NCBI GenBank assembly: GCA_014218235.1
Contig: CM024755.1
Span: 160,573,941 to 160,637,940, forward strand
Direction: 5' to 3'
Source of the DNA: Colocasia esculenta
Lineage: Eukaryota > Streptophyta > Magnoliopsida > Alismatales > Araceae
DNA: 64,000 nt
Position numbers and translations under genes: made by a program. Positions 10,909 to 21,899 of the stretch are shown here, in pieces (the first letter of the stretch is position 1; each line of letters starts with the position of its first letter). The notes under the pieces were generated by a model. It did not search any database, had not been told where the DNA came from, and saw only the letters and a program-made list of their open reading frames with translations.

Positions 10909-11700
10909 GAAAGTTCAGACGAACTAAAAAATGAAATTAAAAGACTAACATAAGAAAATGACAAACTATCAAGTACATTAGAAAAATTTACTAATGGTAA
11001 AAATTCCTTAATACTAAGAGGAGCCAAAAGATTAGGTAAGAAGAAGAATGGATTAGGTTACATTCCACCAGATAATGAAGATACAACAATATATCCTAAA
11101 ACGTATCCAACTCCAAAATTCGTACCTAAACAAGATACATCATATAAATCAAACTTTAAATATACTCCATATGAAAAAATAACTAAAACAACATGTTGTA
11201 GTCATTGCAACAAGCTAGGTCACAATAAACAACATGTCCAACTAAACATAAAAGATGGATAATTAAAAGGAAAACTGATGACACTAACCAATCATGACCC
11301 AAAAGAACTTGGGTACCTAAAACTTGATGTTTTCATTTCAGGAAAAACCTCGGGCATCCAGTGGTACTTGGACATGGATGCTCAAAGCATATATCAGGAA
11401 ACAGAAGGTTGTTTACCCATTAGAAGCTGAAGAAGGCACAGCACCTATGGAGATAATGGAAAATGGACTGTGATAGGCAGTGGATCAGTGAGCAGCAAAG
11501 GCAAGACAGTAATTGAAGATGTTCTGTGTGTAAAAGGCATGAAACACAACCTCATCAGCATTAGCCAATTATGCGACAAAGGACATCAGATCAGATTTCA
11601 AGAATCAAATGCAGTATTATGAAGGATGGAGAGGTGATTTTTGAAGCCAACAGAGAGAAGAATTGTATGTGCTTTACCTTGAACAGCTGAAAGATCAAGA
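10909..11700 (+). pseudogene. Element B Gag tail and protease region (heavily broken)
   Basis: Continuation of the coiled coil, then a second zinc-knuckle relic (CSHCNKLGHNK, about 11197-11230) whose last Cys is in a shifted frame. A TWVPK motif, commonly seen between Gag and protease in Sireviruses, lies near 11305. The protease site is split between frames: WYLD in one frame and GCSKHISGN in another (about 11362-11400), so an indel disrupts the DSG triad. Confidence 0.7.
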
Positions 11701-12520
11701 CATTGTTTAGCAGCTAGCAAAGAGCAGTCAATGAGCTGTGGCACAGAAGATTGGGCCACTGCAGTCTAGATGGCATGAGAAAGCTGATCAAGAGAAACCT
11801 GGTGGAAGGTCTGCCAAAGGTCAGCACAAGAATGGACAGTGTCTGTAGACCATGTGCAAAAGGAAAGCACACTAAGTCATCCTTCAAGTCAAAGACTGTG
11901 GTAACAACCTTCAAACCCTTAGAACTCCTTCATATGGATTTATTTGGGCCAATGAGGACCACAAGTCTTGGAGGAAAGAATTTTGGATTTGTTATAGTAG
12001 ATGACTATTTAAGATTTACATGGGTATCCTTTCTGGAACACAAAGATGATACATTTGACAGCTTTGTGAGCTTCAGCAAAAAGGTTCAGAAAGATAAGAA
12101 GTTCAGCATTATTGGAATCAGGTCAGATCATGGAAGCCCAAGATCAGTCACTTCAAGACATTCGGATGTCCATGCTTCATCCACAACAATGACAAAAGAG
12201 ACATTGGTAAGTTAGATGCCAAATCAGATGAAGGCATCTTCATGGGGTATGCTTCTAAACCAAAAGGATATAGGGTCTTCAATAAACGTACTTTATTAAT
12301 TGAGCAGTCAGTACATGTTATTTTTGATGAAACTAATCCTTCCTTGAGAAAGGAAGAAGATAGTGATAATGATGATGCAGATGAATTGTCCAAGAAATTA
12401 AAGAATACATCAATTGAGAACAAGGAAGATCCACCTCTGGAAGACCTCCAAACAAAGAGATATTTCTCATCAAAATCTTCCAAAAGAGTGGAGATACAAG
12501 AAAGATCACCCTCCTGAGAA
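11701..12520 (+). pseudogene. Element B integrase with catalytic-core deletion
   Basis: The HHCC region (ELWHRRLGHCS... CRPCAKGKH) and the core motifs HMDLFGP and IRSDHG are present. After about 12130 the sequence jumps to the region downstream of the core: in shifted frames FGCPCFIHN and DIGKLDAKSDEGIFMGYA follow at once. The conserved Glu block and the segment after it are missing, which means an internal deletion of some hundreds of bases. A linker with acidic residues (EEDSDNDDADE) leads to RT. Integration activity is impossible for this copy. Confidence 0.85.
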
Positions 12521-14121
12521 CATCATTGGTGATCCATCTGTAGGGGTAAGAACAAGAGGTAACATAATTCCATGTGATTATTTAGCTTTTGTTTCTCAAA
12601 TAGAGCCTAGGACAGTCAATGAAGCCATCACTGATGAATCCTGGATTTTAGCCATGCAAGATGAACTGAATCAGTTCAAGAGAAATCAGGTTTGGTCACT
12701 TGTTCCTAGACCATCAGATCATCCAGTGATTGGCACCAAATGGGTGTTCAGAAATAAATTAGATGAAGCTGGTGTGATCATAAGAAACAAGGGCAGATTG
12801 GTAGCTTAAGGCTATTCCCAAGAGGAAGGCATATATTTCGATGAAACCTATGCGCCTGTGGCTAGACTTGAGGCAATTAGAATCCTAATTGCATATGCAT
12901 CTGCACTAGATGTAAAATTATTTCAAATGGATGTAAAGTCTGTATTTCTTAATGGTTTTATTAAGGAGGAAGTTTATGTAGAACAACCTCCAGGCTTTGA
13001 TGACATTGAATTTCCAAATCCTGTTTTTAAATTACACAAAGCTTTATATGGTTTAAAACAAGCACATAGGGCCTAGTATGAAAAGCTTAGCTCTTTTTCT
13101 ATTAAACCATGGTTTTATCAGAGGTCAAGTAGATAGTACGTTGTTCATCAAATCTAAAGTCAAACATATATTGCTTGTTCAAATTTATGTTGATGACATA
13201 ATATTTGGTTCTACTGATGAATCTCTTTGCAAGTACTTTGAAAAGCTTATGCAGGGAGAGTTCGAGGTGAGCATGATGGGAGAGCTCAACTACTTCCTTG
13301 GATTGCAAATCAAACAAGGAAAGGAAGGGATTCACATCTGCCAAGCTAAGTACACCAAGGAACTCTTAAAGAAATTTGGATTTGATAATGCCAAGCCACT
13401 GTCAACACCTATGAGCACATCAATAAGAATGGACAGTGACAAAGATGGTAAGAATGTAGATCAAAAAATCTACAGAGGTATGATAGGATCCTTACTATAC
13501 TTAACTGCTAGTAGACCTGATATTTTATTTAGTGTATGCATGTGTGCTAGGTATCAGGCAGATCCTAGAGAATCTCATCTAATTTCAGTAAAAAGAATTT
13601 TTAGATATTTAGTTAGAACTCATGACTTAGGTATTTGGTATCTAAAATCATGTGAAATTAACCTAGTAGGATACTCTGATGCTGACTACGCTGGATGCAA
13701 AATAGATAGAAAAAGCACCAGTGGTTGTTGTCAATTCCTTACAGGATGTCTGATATAATGGTCCTCCAAGAAACAGATTCAGTAGCACTGTCAGCAGCTG
13801 AAGCTGAGTACGTGCTGCTGAAAGTTGCTGTACACAACTCCTATGGATCAAGCAACAACTTGAGGATTATGGGCTACATATCAAGACAATCCACTATTAT
13901 GTGACAACAGTGCTATAAATTTAACCAAGAATCTAGTACAGCATTCAAGGACTAAGCACATTGAGGTTAGATATCATTTCATTCGTGATCATGTAGCTAA
14001 TGGTAACATATATATTTCATTTATTGATACAAATAATCAGTTAACAGATATCTTCACAAAGGCCTTACCTGAAGAGAGGTTTACATCTCTTAGAAGGGAA
14101 TTAGACATGTGCAAATTGTAA
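12521..14121 (+). pseudogene. Element B reverse transcriptase and RNase H (broken)
   Basis: RT motifs in order are SWILAMQDELNQF, VIGTKWVF, FQMDVKSVFLNG, KALYGLKQAH and IYVDDIIFGS. A TAA follows LVA at about 12807 (CAA expected) and a TAG follows AHRA at 13074-13076 (Trp expected). RNase H begins near 13670 with YSDADYAGCK and STSGCCQF, has a break at 13756 (I*WSSKKQ) and a garbled stretch to 13880. It ends with RTKHIEVRYHFIRDH and a stop at 14119-14121. Confidence 0.87.
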
Positions 14122-14369
14122 AAGATTTAACTGTATAAAACTAAAATATAAATTATCAGAATGTTAATTTTTTCCTCCCTGAGTTTAAGCGAATTTCCAC
14201 AAATATTCTTGTAAAATTATTCCTAGCGATTCGCTATTTTATAAATCCCTTATTCCTATCAAACCGGTCATTTTGTCATTTTTCGCCTCAATGGCGGTTC
14301 TGGTTTCGAAAAGATCTATTCTTCTCACATATTCCGAAATTGGTTGAGAACGATTCACCTCATGCCCTT

Positions 14370-14468
<99 letters not shown>

Positions 14469-14612
14469 TTCACCTCCTGAGGCGATACCCTAACGACTCC
14501 GGCATCGACTCTCTGGATTTCAAGCTTCCAACCACTTCCCGCCAGAAATTTCTTGAGGGTTTCTATTCCATCCCTCGTTCCAGTCCTCCAGAAACTCCCT
14601 CTGTTCAAATCC
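14122..14612 (+). repeat. B spacer with (CT)n microsatellite
   Basis: Non-coding gap between RNase H and the env-like ORF. A long, slightly interrupted CT tract occupies about 14371-14470. The minus-strand Arg/Glu frame over it is an artefact. Confidence 0.85.
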
Positions 14613-15995
14613 ATGGCCTCTTCAGGTAGTTTCGACAGCGTCGAGGGCTACAGAGCCGAATTTCTCACCGCCGAGCAGCAAGTGAGGTTTGCGTCTGTAA
14701 AAATCAAGCTATGCGGTCACAAAGCAGTGGATGTGGCAGATTTGCAGAAGAACGGAATGGGGAGCATCGTAGAAGCCTTGGATAGATTGAAGTGGACAAA
14801 GATGGCTACTATTTATGAAGTAAGTTTTCTGGACCTGGTAAAAGCTTTTTATGTGTGTCTGAAATCAGAGGCAGACGGGACCTTGACTTCCATGGTCAAG
14901 GGAACCCAGATTAGGGTCACTCGAGAATTATTGGCATCCCTCTTTGGTGTGGGTACCTCCGGACACAGTGGAGTTCACACTGTGAATATCCAAGAAAAAG
15001 GTTTAGGGATAGTTGGTCCCGAGTTTAGACTGAAAGATGACAAAGTAGATGTAAACCAGTTGAATGCATTCAATCGCATCTTGCATTTTGTAGTTTGTCA
15101 GATTGTGGTTCCCAGAAGTGCCACCTTTTCAACCTGCACTAGGGCTGATTCATATTTAATGTTCTGGGCTATCAAGAACCAAGAAATCAACACTGCAGAG
15201 CTCATGATTGAAAGGATGAAGTTTGCAAGCTCTCAGGTTTGGGACACAAAGAGCAAATTGAATGTTTTTTTACCTTATGCCCATCTCCTGATGAAGATTT
15301 TTCAGCATTATGGCATAAGTGTAGTAGGAGATGTGTCTGAAAAGATAGGCCAAGCAATCCGGTCCAGAAATTTAAGGAAAAGTGGTTTTTCGATTGTCAA
15401 TGGGGTCTGGTCAAAGACTTCTGTAGCTGAGGGTGAAGCCATCATTGGCGAAGCCCAAGAAGGTCAGGAAACAGCTGACGCAGTTCCTGCGATTCCAGAG
15501 ATAGAAGCAGTTCAAGCATCAGCAGAACCAGAAGTAGCAGCGGCACCATCTGTGGAAGCAGAACCATCAGCAGCAGTAGCAGTATCAAGCAGCAGGATTG
15601 AGGATATTCCTCCTGAAGAGATTGAGCCAGTTGGGCATAGTTCAGAGGATCCTCCTCCCTCTTCCCGAGTAGCCACTATACTCAGGGATGTGCTGGACTC
15701 CATCCAAAGCACTCAGGAGGAGTTAGAAATTGGTGGTGATTCAGCAACAGAAGCTGTGGCTCTAGGTCACACTAAGGAAATCATCGTGGAGGAAGCTCCC
15801 ATTCAGGGGGAGCAAGAAAACTCTGTTGAAGAAGATCAAATGGAAGATGCTCCTACTCAGGGGGAGCAATCATCTGAGAAAGAAGGAGCACCTCAGGGGG
15901 AGCCCACTGAAAATATTTCTATCAATGATCAATTCACTGAGGAACATGCTGATTTTGTGGAGCCCATTGCAAGGGCAGGCCAAAAAGGAAAATGA
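14613..15995 (+). CDS. Element B env-like accessory ORF, N-terminal part
   Basis: The ATG at 14613 (MASSGSFDSVEGYRAEF) opens a 460-codon frame; the frame is open upstream to 14553 but without an ATG. The first ~260 residues form a compact, mostly helical-looking region (FLDLVKAFYVCLK, RVTRELLASLFGVG, HFVVCQIVVPRSA, YLMFWAIKNQE) like the 'putative plant transposon protein' domain found in the extra ORF of Sireviruses. An Ala/Pro/Glu/Gln-rich tail follows with three QGE-type repeats. I see no signal peptide or convincing transmembrane helix, so an envelope role is only a name. The frame ends at a TGA at 15993 and resumes immediately afterwards. Host expression is unknown. Confidence 0.7.
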   Translation: MASSGSFDSVEGYRAEFLTAEQQVRFASVKIKLCGHKAVDVADLQKNGMGSIVEALDRLKWTKMATIYEVSFLDLVKAFYVCLKSEADGTLTSMVKGTQIRVTRELLASLFGVGTSGHSGVHTVNIQEKGLGIVGPEFRLKDDKVDVNQLNAFNRILHFVVCQIVVPRSATFSTCTRADSYLMFWAIKNQEINTAELMIERMKFASSQVWDTKSKLNVFLPYAHLLMKIFQHYGISVVGDVSEKIGQAIRSRNLRKSGFSIVNGVWSKTSVAEGEAIIGEAQEGQETADAVPAIPEIEAVQASAEPEVAAAPSVEAEPSAAVAVSSSRIEDIPPEEIEPVGHSSEDPPPSSRVATILRDVLDSIQSTQEELEIGGDSATEAVALGHTKEIIVEEAPIQGEQENSVEEDQMEDAPTQGEQSSEKEGAPQGEPTENISINDQFTEEHADFVEPIARAGQKGK

Positions 15996-16571
15996 GTAGC
16001 TCATCGAAGGTCAAAGAAGAATCAGCTGAAAGTCAATTTGAAGCCTATCATCAGAAGGTTGAATGAGCAAGGCAAAGCCATCTCATCTATGCAACCAGAT
16101 ATTCAGTCCATCTCAATCAGCCAGACTTCTGCAACAAATGAACTTGGATCTTTGACCACTGAAGTACATAGCTTGAGAGATGATTTTAGAATGTTCAAGC
16201 AGTTATGCAGATGGATGAAAGGTGAATTTGACAGTGTCAAGAAGCTCATCTCTTCAAAGGTACAAACCTCCTCTGCCCCTCCAGATCTCTCTCATGCTGA
16301 TCTAGTTAGTAATGCAGGGCCATTAGGGCCAAGGTCAGCAGAAGAAAATGCAGGACCATCAGGGCAGTTTCCAGAGGCATCAACAGGGCCATCCGGGCCA
16401 CAAAATGATGAGTATATAATACCTGCAGTGGAATCAACTTGTGGTGTTGAGAAGCTGGGGCCATCAGGGCCATCTGAAGCTGTGGCTGGGCCACCAGGGC
16501 CATTGATTTTTGAGGGTGTGGATCCTAGAGTAGTTGAGTCTGCTGTTGCTCCCGAAGCCCATGAGTCTTAA
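15996..16571 (+). pseudogene. Element B env-like ORF, middle part with GPSGP repeats
   Basis: Same frame as the preceding ORF after a single TGA. It encodes a helical stretch (IIRRLNEQGKAISSMQPD) that could form a coiled coil, then a collagen-like series of Gly-Pro-Ser-Gly-Pro repeats at about 16310-16505. It ends at a TAA at 16569. The single-stop interruption suggests this was one protein with 14613-15995. Confidence 0.6.
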
Positions 16572-18288
16572 TCTCTAGCAACACCAAACCCTCCCTCACC
16601 ACCTTCTTCTTCCACAGCACCTCTAGCTCCACCTACATTCAAACAACCTGCACCTAGAACCATCTCCTCTCTAGCACCTTTTCCCTCTGAACCTTATTCA
16701 TCTCCTATCATGCCCACTACCATTTCCACATCCGTTTCTCCTTCTCCTTCTGTTTTATTAATCCTCTAGTTTCTTCATCAGGTGGAGCATCTTCATCATC
16801 TGGTCCCTCATCAGACGGGTCATCCACTATTCTTTCCCCTAAATCATTTCTTCATCCTCCTATCCCACCTACATCTGTTATAATTTCTCCTACTGATCCA
16901 CGACTTGCCAGTGTTTTTCAAAATAAATTTGAGGATGAGTTGGAGCGAACCACTCTCATCTCAATCCTGGCAGTTGCTTCCCATGTTCACATGACTGATC
17001 TTCCAGTCCTGTTTGTAAAAAGAGGAAAATTTCAAAAACTCTTGCTCTTTCCTCTGAACCCATGTTTCCTCCTCTTTGGTACTCCCTCACAGTTGAAAAT
17101 CGAAGGAGACCATTGTACTGTGAATATCTCCAAAAATGTATTCTCGCCAACCTTTTTGGCATTCCATTTCTCAATCTTACTGATCACCTTAATATTACAC
17201 TTCCCTACTGCCACCTTTCCAAAGCCGACCAACTCAAAATCTTCCAATTGGCTGAATGCAAGACTGAAGATCAATGGCTAAAGGGCATAAGGCTCTCTAC
17301 AACAAGTATCTTCTTGCCAGATCAGACAGCAACCCTCGACAGGATCATCCTCTCACCCTGTCTAAATGGTTTGTAAGTCATCACCAAGCACTTTGGGGCC
17401 CTTTCATTCTCAAAGAAATCAGAATCACCAGGTGCTTCAGCTTTACAATGATTTTCGTTATCTTCAAAAGCTACCAGAAGTTCAGTTTGGCCAATTCCAT
17501 GGGGCTCTTGCTATTCTTCGATCTGAAAGTCCCATTAATTGCCCCTTCTCAGTGGACTTCACCACTCTGAAGATGCCTGAAGTAGTGTTTCTTCCGAAGT
17601 TACACTCCTTGGTCTTGGATTCCTCAGTTGGCTCTCATGCCTTTGAAAGATTTGCCAGAGTCATGGGAAGAATCTCAGCTCAACAGAGTCGCCTCCCCTC
17701 CTTTCAAAGGTTTATCTTTCGAGAATATCATTTGGGCCACATCTCGTCTGCAGTACTGCTTGCTCCCTTGATGTCTGAATGTGAAAGGCTCTCTCCTTCA
17801 GACTGGAGAAGTACTACAATCAATCTGCTCTCCAGTTGGAATCCCTGAACAATTCTTTAGTCCGAGCAGGCAAGCCTCCTCTCTCTGCTGAAGCTTTTCT
17901 GGACTTAAATTCCATCAATCCAGTTCAGGAACTGTTTGTGCAATGGGCTGAGCGGTACTCTGATTTTATTTCCTTAAAAAAGGACCTGAAGGATCATCAG
18001 TTCTTCTATCCTGTATCCATTGCTCACTTTCTTCAGCGTGCCAATTTTGGGAAGTCAAGCCATTTCCGGTTCACCCTTGATAAGAATCAGTATGCGTGTT
18101 TCTTAGAAGATCAGCGGCAGCTTTACATTGAGCGCATGCGTCCTCAGATGGGTGCATCTTTCTCCATAGATTCTGGCATCTTCCAACAACTTTTTGAAGA
18201 ACAGGAGATTAAGGCTTGGGAACTTATTTCCCAACATGCCTCTCTTCTTTCTCCAAATGTCTATATCCCTGTACCTCCTCAAGTTTAA
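16572..18288 (+). pseudogene. Element B env-like ORF, C-terminal part (frameshifted)
   Basis: A Pro/Ser-rich linker (16572-16900) then conserved-looking protein in at least four successive frames: 16860-17060, 17062-17376, 17366-17848 and 17836-18288. The last segment is intact (PVQELFVQWAERYSDF, QQLFEEQEIKAWELISQHA) and ends with TAA at 18286. The frames abut or overlap slightly, the signature of several small indels in one long ORF. Together with 14613-16571 the ancestral ORF was about 3.7 kb. Confidence 0.65.
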
Positions 18289-18365
18289 TCCCATATAGTT
18301 TTTGTGCTCTCTCATTTATTTCTTCTCTTCTCCTTTGTCTCAAAGCGTTTGATCCTTTTTGCTTC

Positions 18366-18496
18366 AGTGACAAAAAGGGGAAGAAATATGCATTTCTGAA
18401 ATACATTTCTTACGTTATTTCAACAATCATACTTAGAATTATTTCAGATAATGTGTGCTTATTTATAAGTTTTGTCATCACCAAAAAGGGGGAGAT
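18366..18496 (+). other. Polypurine tracts of element B
   Basis: Two tracts: acaaaaaggggaag at about 18370-18383, and caaaaagggggagat at 18482-18496, directly before the 3' LTR. Multiple polypurine tracts are a described Sirevirus feature. Confidence 0.8.
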
Positions 18497-20484
18497 TGAT
18501 GATCAGTTTATCCCCATGTAATTTAAATAAATTACATATCTATTTTGGTGATTAACAAAATTATGATAAATGTTACTTACATACCTTCTATGAAGTCTAA
18601 ACATAGGAAATAAACCAAAGGAAAACAAGCCAATCAAGTAAGTATTCATCACTACAACAGTAAGAGTTCAAAGCATCAATATTTGTCTAAGTACACATCG
18701 ATTTCCACTATAAGTCATAACGATTTCCTTAGTTTCATATCGATTTTATACTTACAAGGATTCTGTGTTAAAGTGATTGCAATGATTTGCCCTCTCAACG
18801 ATTCGTTAAGTGATCGCAAAGACTTGCCCTCACAACGATTCGTTAAGTGGTTCGTAACGACTTGTTCTTGTAACAATTCCTTTAGTCATCGTAATGATTT
18901 GCTCTTGTAACGATTTCTTTAGTCATCGTAACGATTTGTTCTTATAACGATTTCTTTAGTCATCGTAACGATTTGCTCTCGTAACGATTTCTTTAGTCAT
19001 CGTAACGATTTGTTCTTGTAACGATTTCTTTAGCATCGTAATGATTTGCTCTCGTAACGATTCATTTAGTCATCGTAACGATTTTCTCTCGTAACGATTT
19101 CTTTAGTCATTGTAACAACTTGCTTTCATAACGATTCATTAAGTAATTCACAACGATTTGTGCATCGATTTGCTTATAAAGTCACAACGATTTGTACATC
19201 GATTTACTTATAACGTCATAACGATTTGTACATCGATTTACTTATAACGTCATAACGATTTGTACATCGATTTGTTTATGACTTTATAACGATTTGATTA
19301 CTAATGCATATAACGATTTGTGTATGCATCTGTTTACTCATTTGCACAACGATTTCATAAGTCATGCATATATCGATTTCATAGAAAACAACGATTCGAT
19401 TTTCGAACTAATTCTTGAAAACATTGAGAAGTCAAAGTCTTCACGTATATCTCTTTGACAGCTGTACATTTATTACGATAGTACGCATCTCTGCATGCAT
19501 GCAACCATATCTTCCATTATCGTATCTTCTCTATAACATCTTTTAGAACAACAAAATGACATTACTATTTGATGAACATTCATTCTGACGTTGACTGACA
19601 ACAAGAGACAGCATAGCTGTATACTGTTCAAGCTTTAAATATGTGCAGGTCTCTGACAGTATCCGTCATACAACGTTGGACAAAATAGAAGCCAAAGAAG
19701 ATTACAGAAGATCCTCCCTCTCTCTCTTTGTGTGCATGAAAGGATAAATGACTGTTGACTGGAAGCTTCCAAGTGTCAATCAGTCTAACGTACACTTATG
19801 CCTAGAGACAACGGGCACTTCAACGGTCGAATTTCAAAAAATAATATATGAAGTTCCTGAGGCATCAAGAAGAAGTGTGGTTGAACAACAAGCTATAACG
19901 CCGCTCAACCTTCTGCAAGTTTTTGAGTGAGCCAAGCAAAAACTCTCATCAGTCGTAGCTCTTGCTCTCTGTGTTAAGTTCAGATCTGTGAGAGAGATTT
20001 TTTGTTCTGAGAAGAGTCCTTGATAGTAGATCTCTTTCTTCTCAGTCCTTGCTTCAGATCAAGCAGTGTTCTATAAGCTTGATCTAGGGGCATCATCTCT
20101 TTGATCACATTCTCGTGTATTGTTCCCTTCGGCTATGAAGGAAGACCTGGTGGGGTATCCAGGGTGTTGTTCCCTCGGTTGAAGGAAGACCACTGGGGTG
20201 CTGGGTGCTGTAGTGTCCTTAAGGGGGACTGTACCCTTGTTAGTGAAATCCTGAGATTTTGCTCAGGGACTGGACGTAGGACTCCTAAGGAGAGGAGATC
20301 CGAACCAGGATAATTCTTTGCGTCGTGTGATTGCTTTTCTGTGTTTGATCTTTCGATTCTCTAACACTAACAATCTGCAAAGTGTGTGTTTTTTTGTGTG
20401 ACTGTTTTGTGAACATGTTTTGAGTGTTAAATAATTTTTAAGAATCACATTCACCCCCCCTCTGGGCTTGCTAGCTGGGCAACA
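18497..20484 (+). repeat. Element B 3' LTR
   Basis: About 1988 bp, TGATGATCAG...GGGCAACA, matching 7512-9485. It carries the same palindromic array (about 18770-19330) with slightly different unit content. It ends at 20484, followed by the aagac target duplication. Confidence 0.93.
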
Positions 20485-21217
20485 AAGACGTCGTGAGACT
20501 CGGGTTAGCCGCAGTGGGAGTGGCTAGACTAAGAACTGTACGATGTTTTTTATTCTGTTGTATGTGACACGCCCATAATGATGGAAGAACACCGTAGCAT
20601 GTGTCTCATACCACATGTGCATAAGACGACCGTTGAAGAGAATGATGAATGGGATCTCTGTTTCATCATTGTGTGAGCTCTTGGATCATAATTTATTGAT
20701 CCATCTGTACCCTTAGGACTTGAGATCTATGTCATGAAAAGGAAGCTTGATGTCGCTACTTTAGCATGCTCCTTAGGGCTATGGCTAATACAGTCCAGCG
20801 GGACATAACTAGGAAAGCGGTCAAGACTAATTGAATTGACATGAGAACTCAAGAAAGACATCTAAATATTGCACCATGTTTTATGGCTCATACCTCGAGG
20901 GACTATGTCGACTTAGTGGCGATAAAGTCGTGAGCACAAAACATTCGAGTTTTGACGTCGTTAGTTTTTAAGAGATCCAGGATGTCAAAACTGGTGAATA
21001 TTGAAGATATCTAGGGTACTATGGGATTCCTTTAGAGTATTGTGATCTGTTAGTTTTGGTGATAACTTAATAGATCACTACTCATTTGTTGTGTCGACTC
21101 TCGTAAGGTCGCTCACTCCATTCGCCGTATGTAAGATTGAGAAGCTAGTGTCGAGAGATGAATTGCTCTTAGTGAGCAACTGACATTTTATTGTGCCCTC
21201 TGTGGGCAAGTGGGGGA
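20485..21217 (+). other. Element A 3' region, second part, with polypurine tract
   Basis: Resumption of element A after nested element B. No coding frame. It ends with the polypurine tract (caagtggggga, 21207-21217) that primes plus-strand synthesis immediately before the 3' LTR. Confidence 0.8.
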
Positions 21218-21398
21218 TGTTAACCGATGGCATATGCCATCGGTTGGTTGCCCACGTGGGCACCAATGTTGCGTTGGCAACCTTTGGGAAGGAGACAAAC
21301 TGCCAGTGCGGTTGTCTCCCAGGCAGTGAGGACTCTTCCTTCTTTGGTATGCGCATGAGAGAAAAGGATTCTCTCTCAAGGAAAGGAACCTGTGCAAG

Positions 21399-21467
<69 letters not shown>

Positions 21468-21618
21468 CACTTGTGCAAGACTTCTCACACGTGACATCAC
21501 CACAGGATCCCGAAGACGTTTGGAGCGAGAAAACTATGAAGAAGACTCTTGTAGCCTTCTTCTCGATCCTACGAGATTCCGCAACGCACGAGATAAACAC
21601 CCCAAACAAGATCGAACA
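21218..21618 (+). repeat. Element A 3' LTR
   Basis: 401 bp, TGTTAACCG...GATCGAACA, followed by the tcttt target duplication. It has the 24-bp palindrome at 21222-21245, a perfect GCCCACGTGGGC (G-box) at 21250-21261 and a (TC)n(CA)n tract at about 21401-21470. It has a single U5 end, unlike the stuttered 5' copy, and so represents the simpler LTR form. Confidence 0.92.
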
Positions 21619-21623
21619 TCTTT

Positions 21624-21800
21624 TTTAATTTTACTACACCTCTATCTCAACATTCTCATCTCTTTTCTACACATTTTGTTAATATATATTTTTATACTAT
21701 CCAACACTCAATACCATATACCAAAATAGTCCTCACAACCGTTACAAGGAAGAACGAACTTGCATCTTATACCCGTCGTTTTGTTCACATCAGCTTTCAT
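21624..21800 (-). mobile_element. LINE (L1-type) ORF2 remnant, proximal part
   Basis: Minus-strand reading gives RTILVYGIECW at 21701-21733, the decayed form of the conserved plant LINE motif RPAMLYGAECW. A KM..EMRMLR stretch follows in a shifted frame. Its downstream half continues at 283-606. Element A inserted between them with a tcttt duplication. Confidence 0.65.
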
Positions 21801-21899
21801 GAGTGAGAGTTTCAACCAATTTTCATGTGGAAATTGCTTCTTTATTTAATCTAGTCTCGGTGATCTAAATGTTGGTGGAGCTTCATGCAAAAATATGAC

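Larger units (their letters stand above)
7512..20484 (+). mobile_element. Sirevirus-like Ty1-copia element B (nested in A)
   Basis: LTRs start TGATGATCAG and end GGGCAACA. The target duplication aagac is perfect (7507-7511 and 20485-20489). The PBS TGGTATCAGAGC is at 9488-9499. Features typical of Sireviruses are long LTRs (about 1.98 kb), a large coiled-coil Gag, an extra env-like ORF after RNase H, and two polypurine tracts (aaaaaggggaag and aaaaagggggagat) near the 3' LTR. The integrase core is deleted and most frames are broken. It inserted into the 3' region of A, so it is younger than A. Confidence 0.93.
612..21618 (+). mobile_element. Ty1-copia LTR retrotransposon A (interrupted by element B)
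   Basis: Both LTRs start TGTTAACCG and end at ...CGAACA. A perfect 5-bp target duplication, tcttt, lies at 607-611 and 21619-21623. The primer binding site tggtatcagag (initiator tRNA-Met type) follows the 5' LTR, and a polypurine tract (aagtggggga) precedes the 3' LTR at 21218. The internal order is gag, protease, integrase, reverse transcriptase, RNase H, which is copia order. Removing nested element B (7512-20484 plus one TSD) leaves roughly 8.0 kb. The polyprotein has at least six stops or frameshifts, so the copy is non-autonomous. Sub-lineage is not assigned. Confidence 0.93.

Noticed and set aside
14360..14614. Minus-strand Arg/Glu-rich frame
   Set aside because: Translation of the (CT)n microsatellite.
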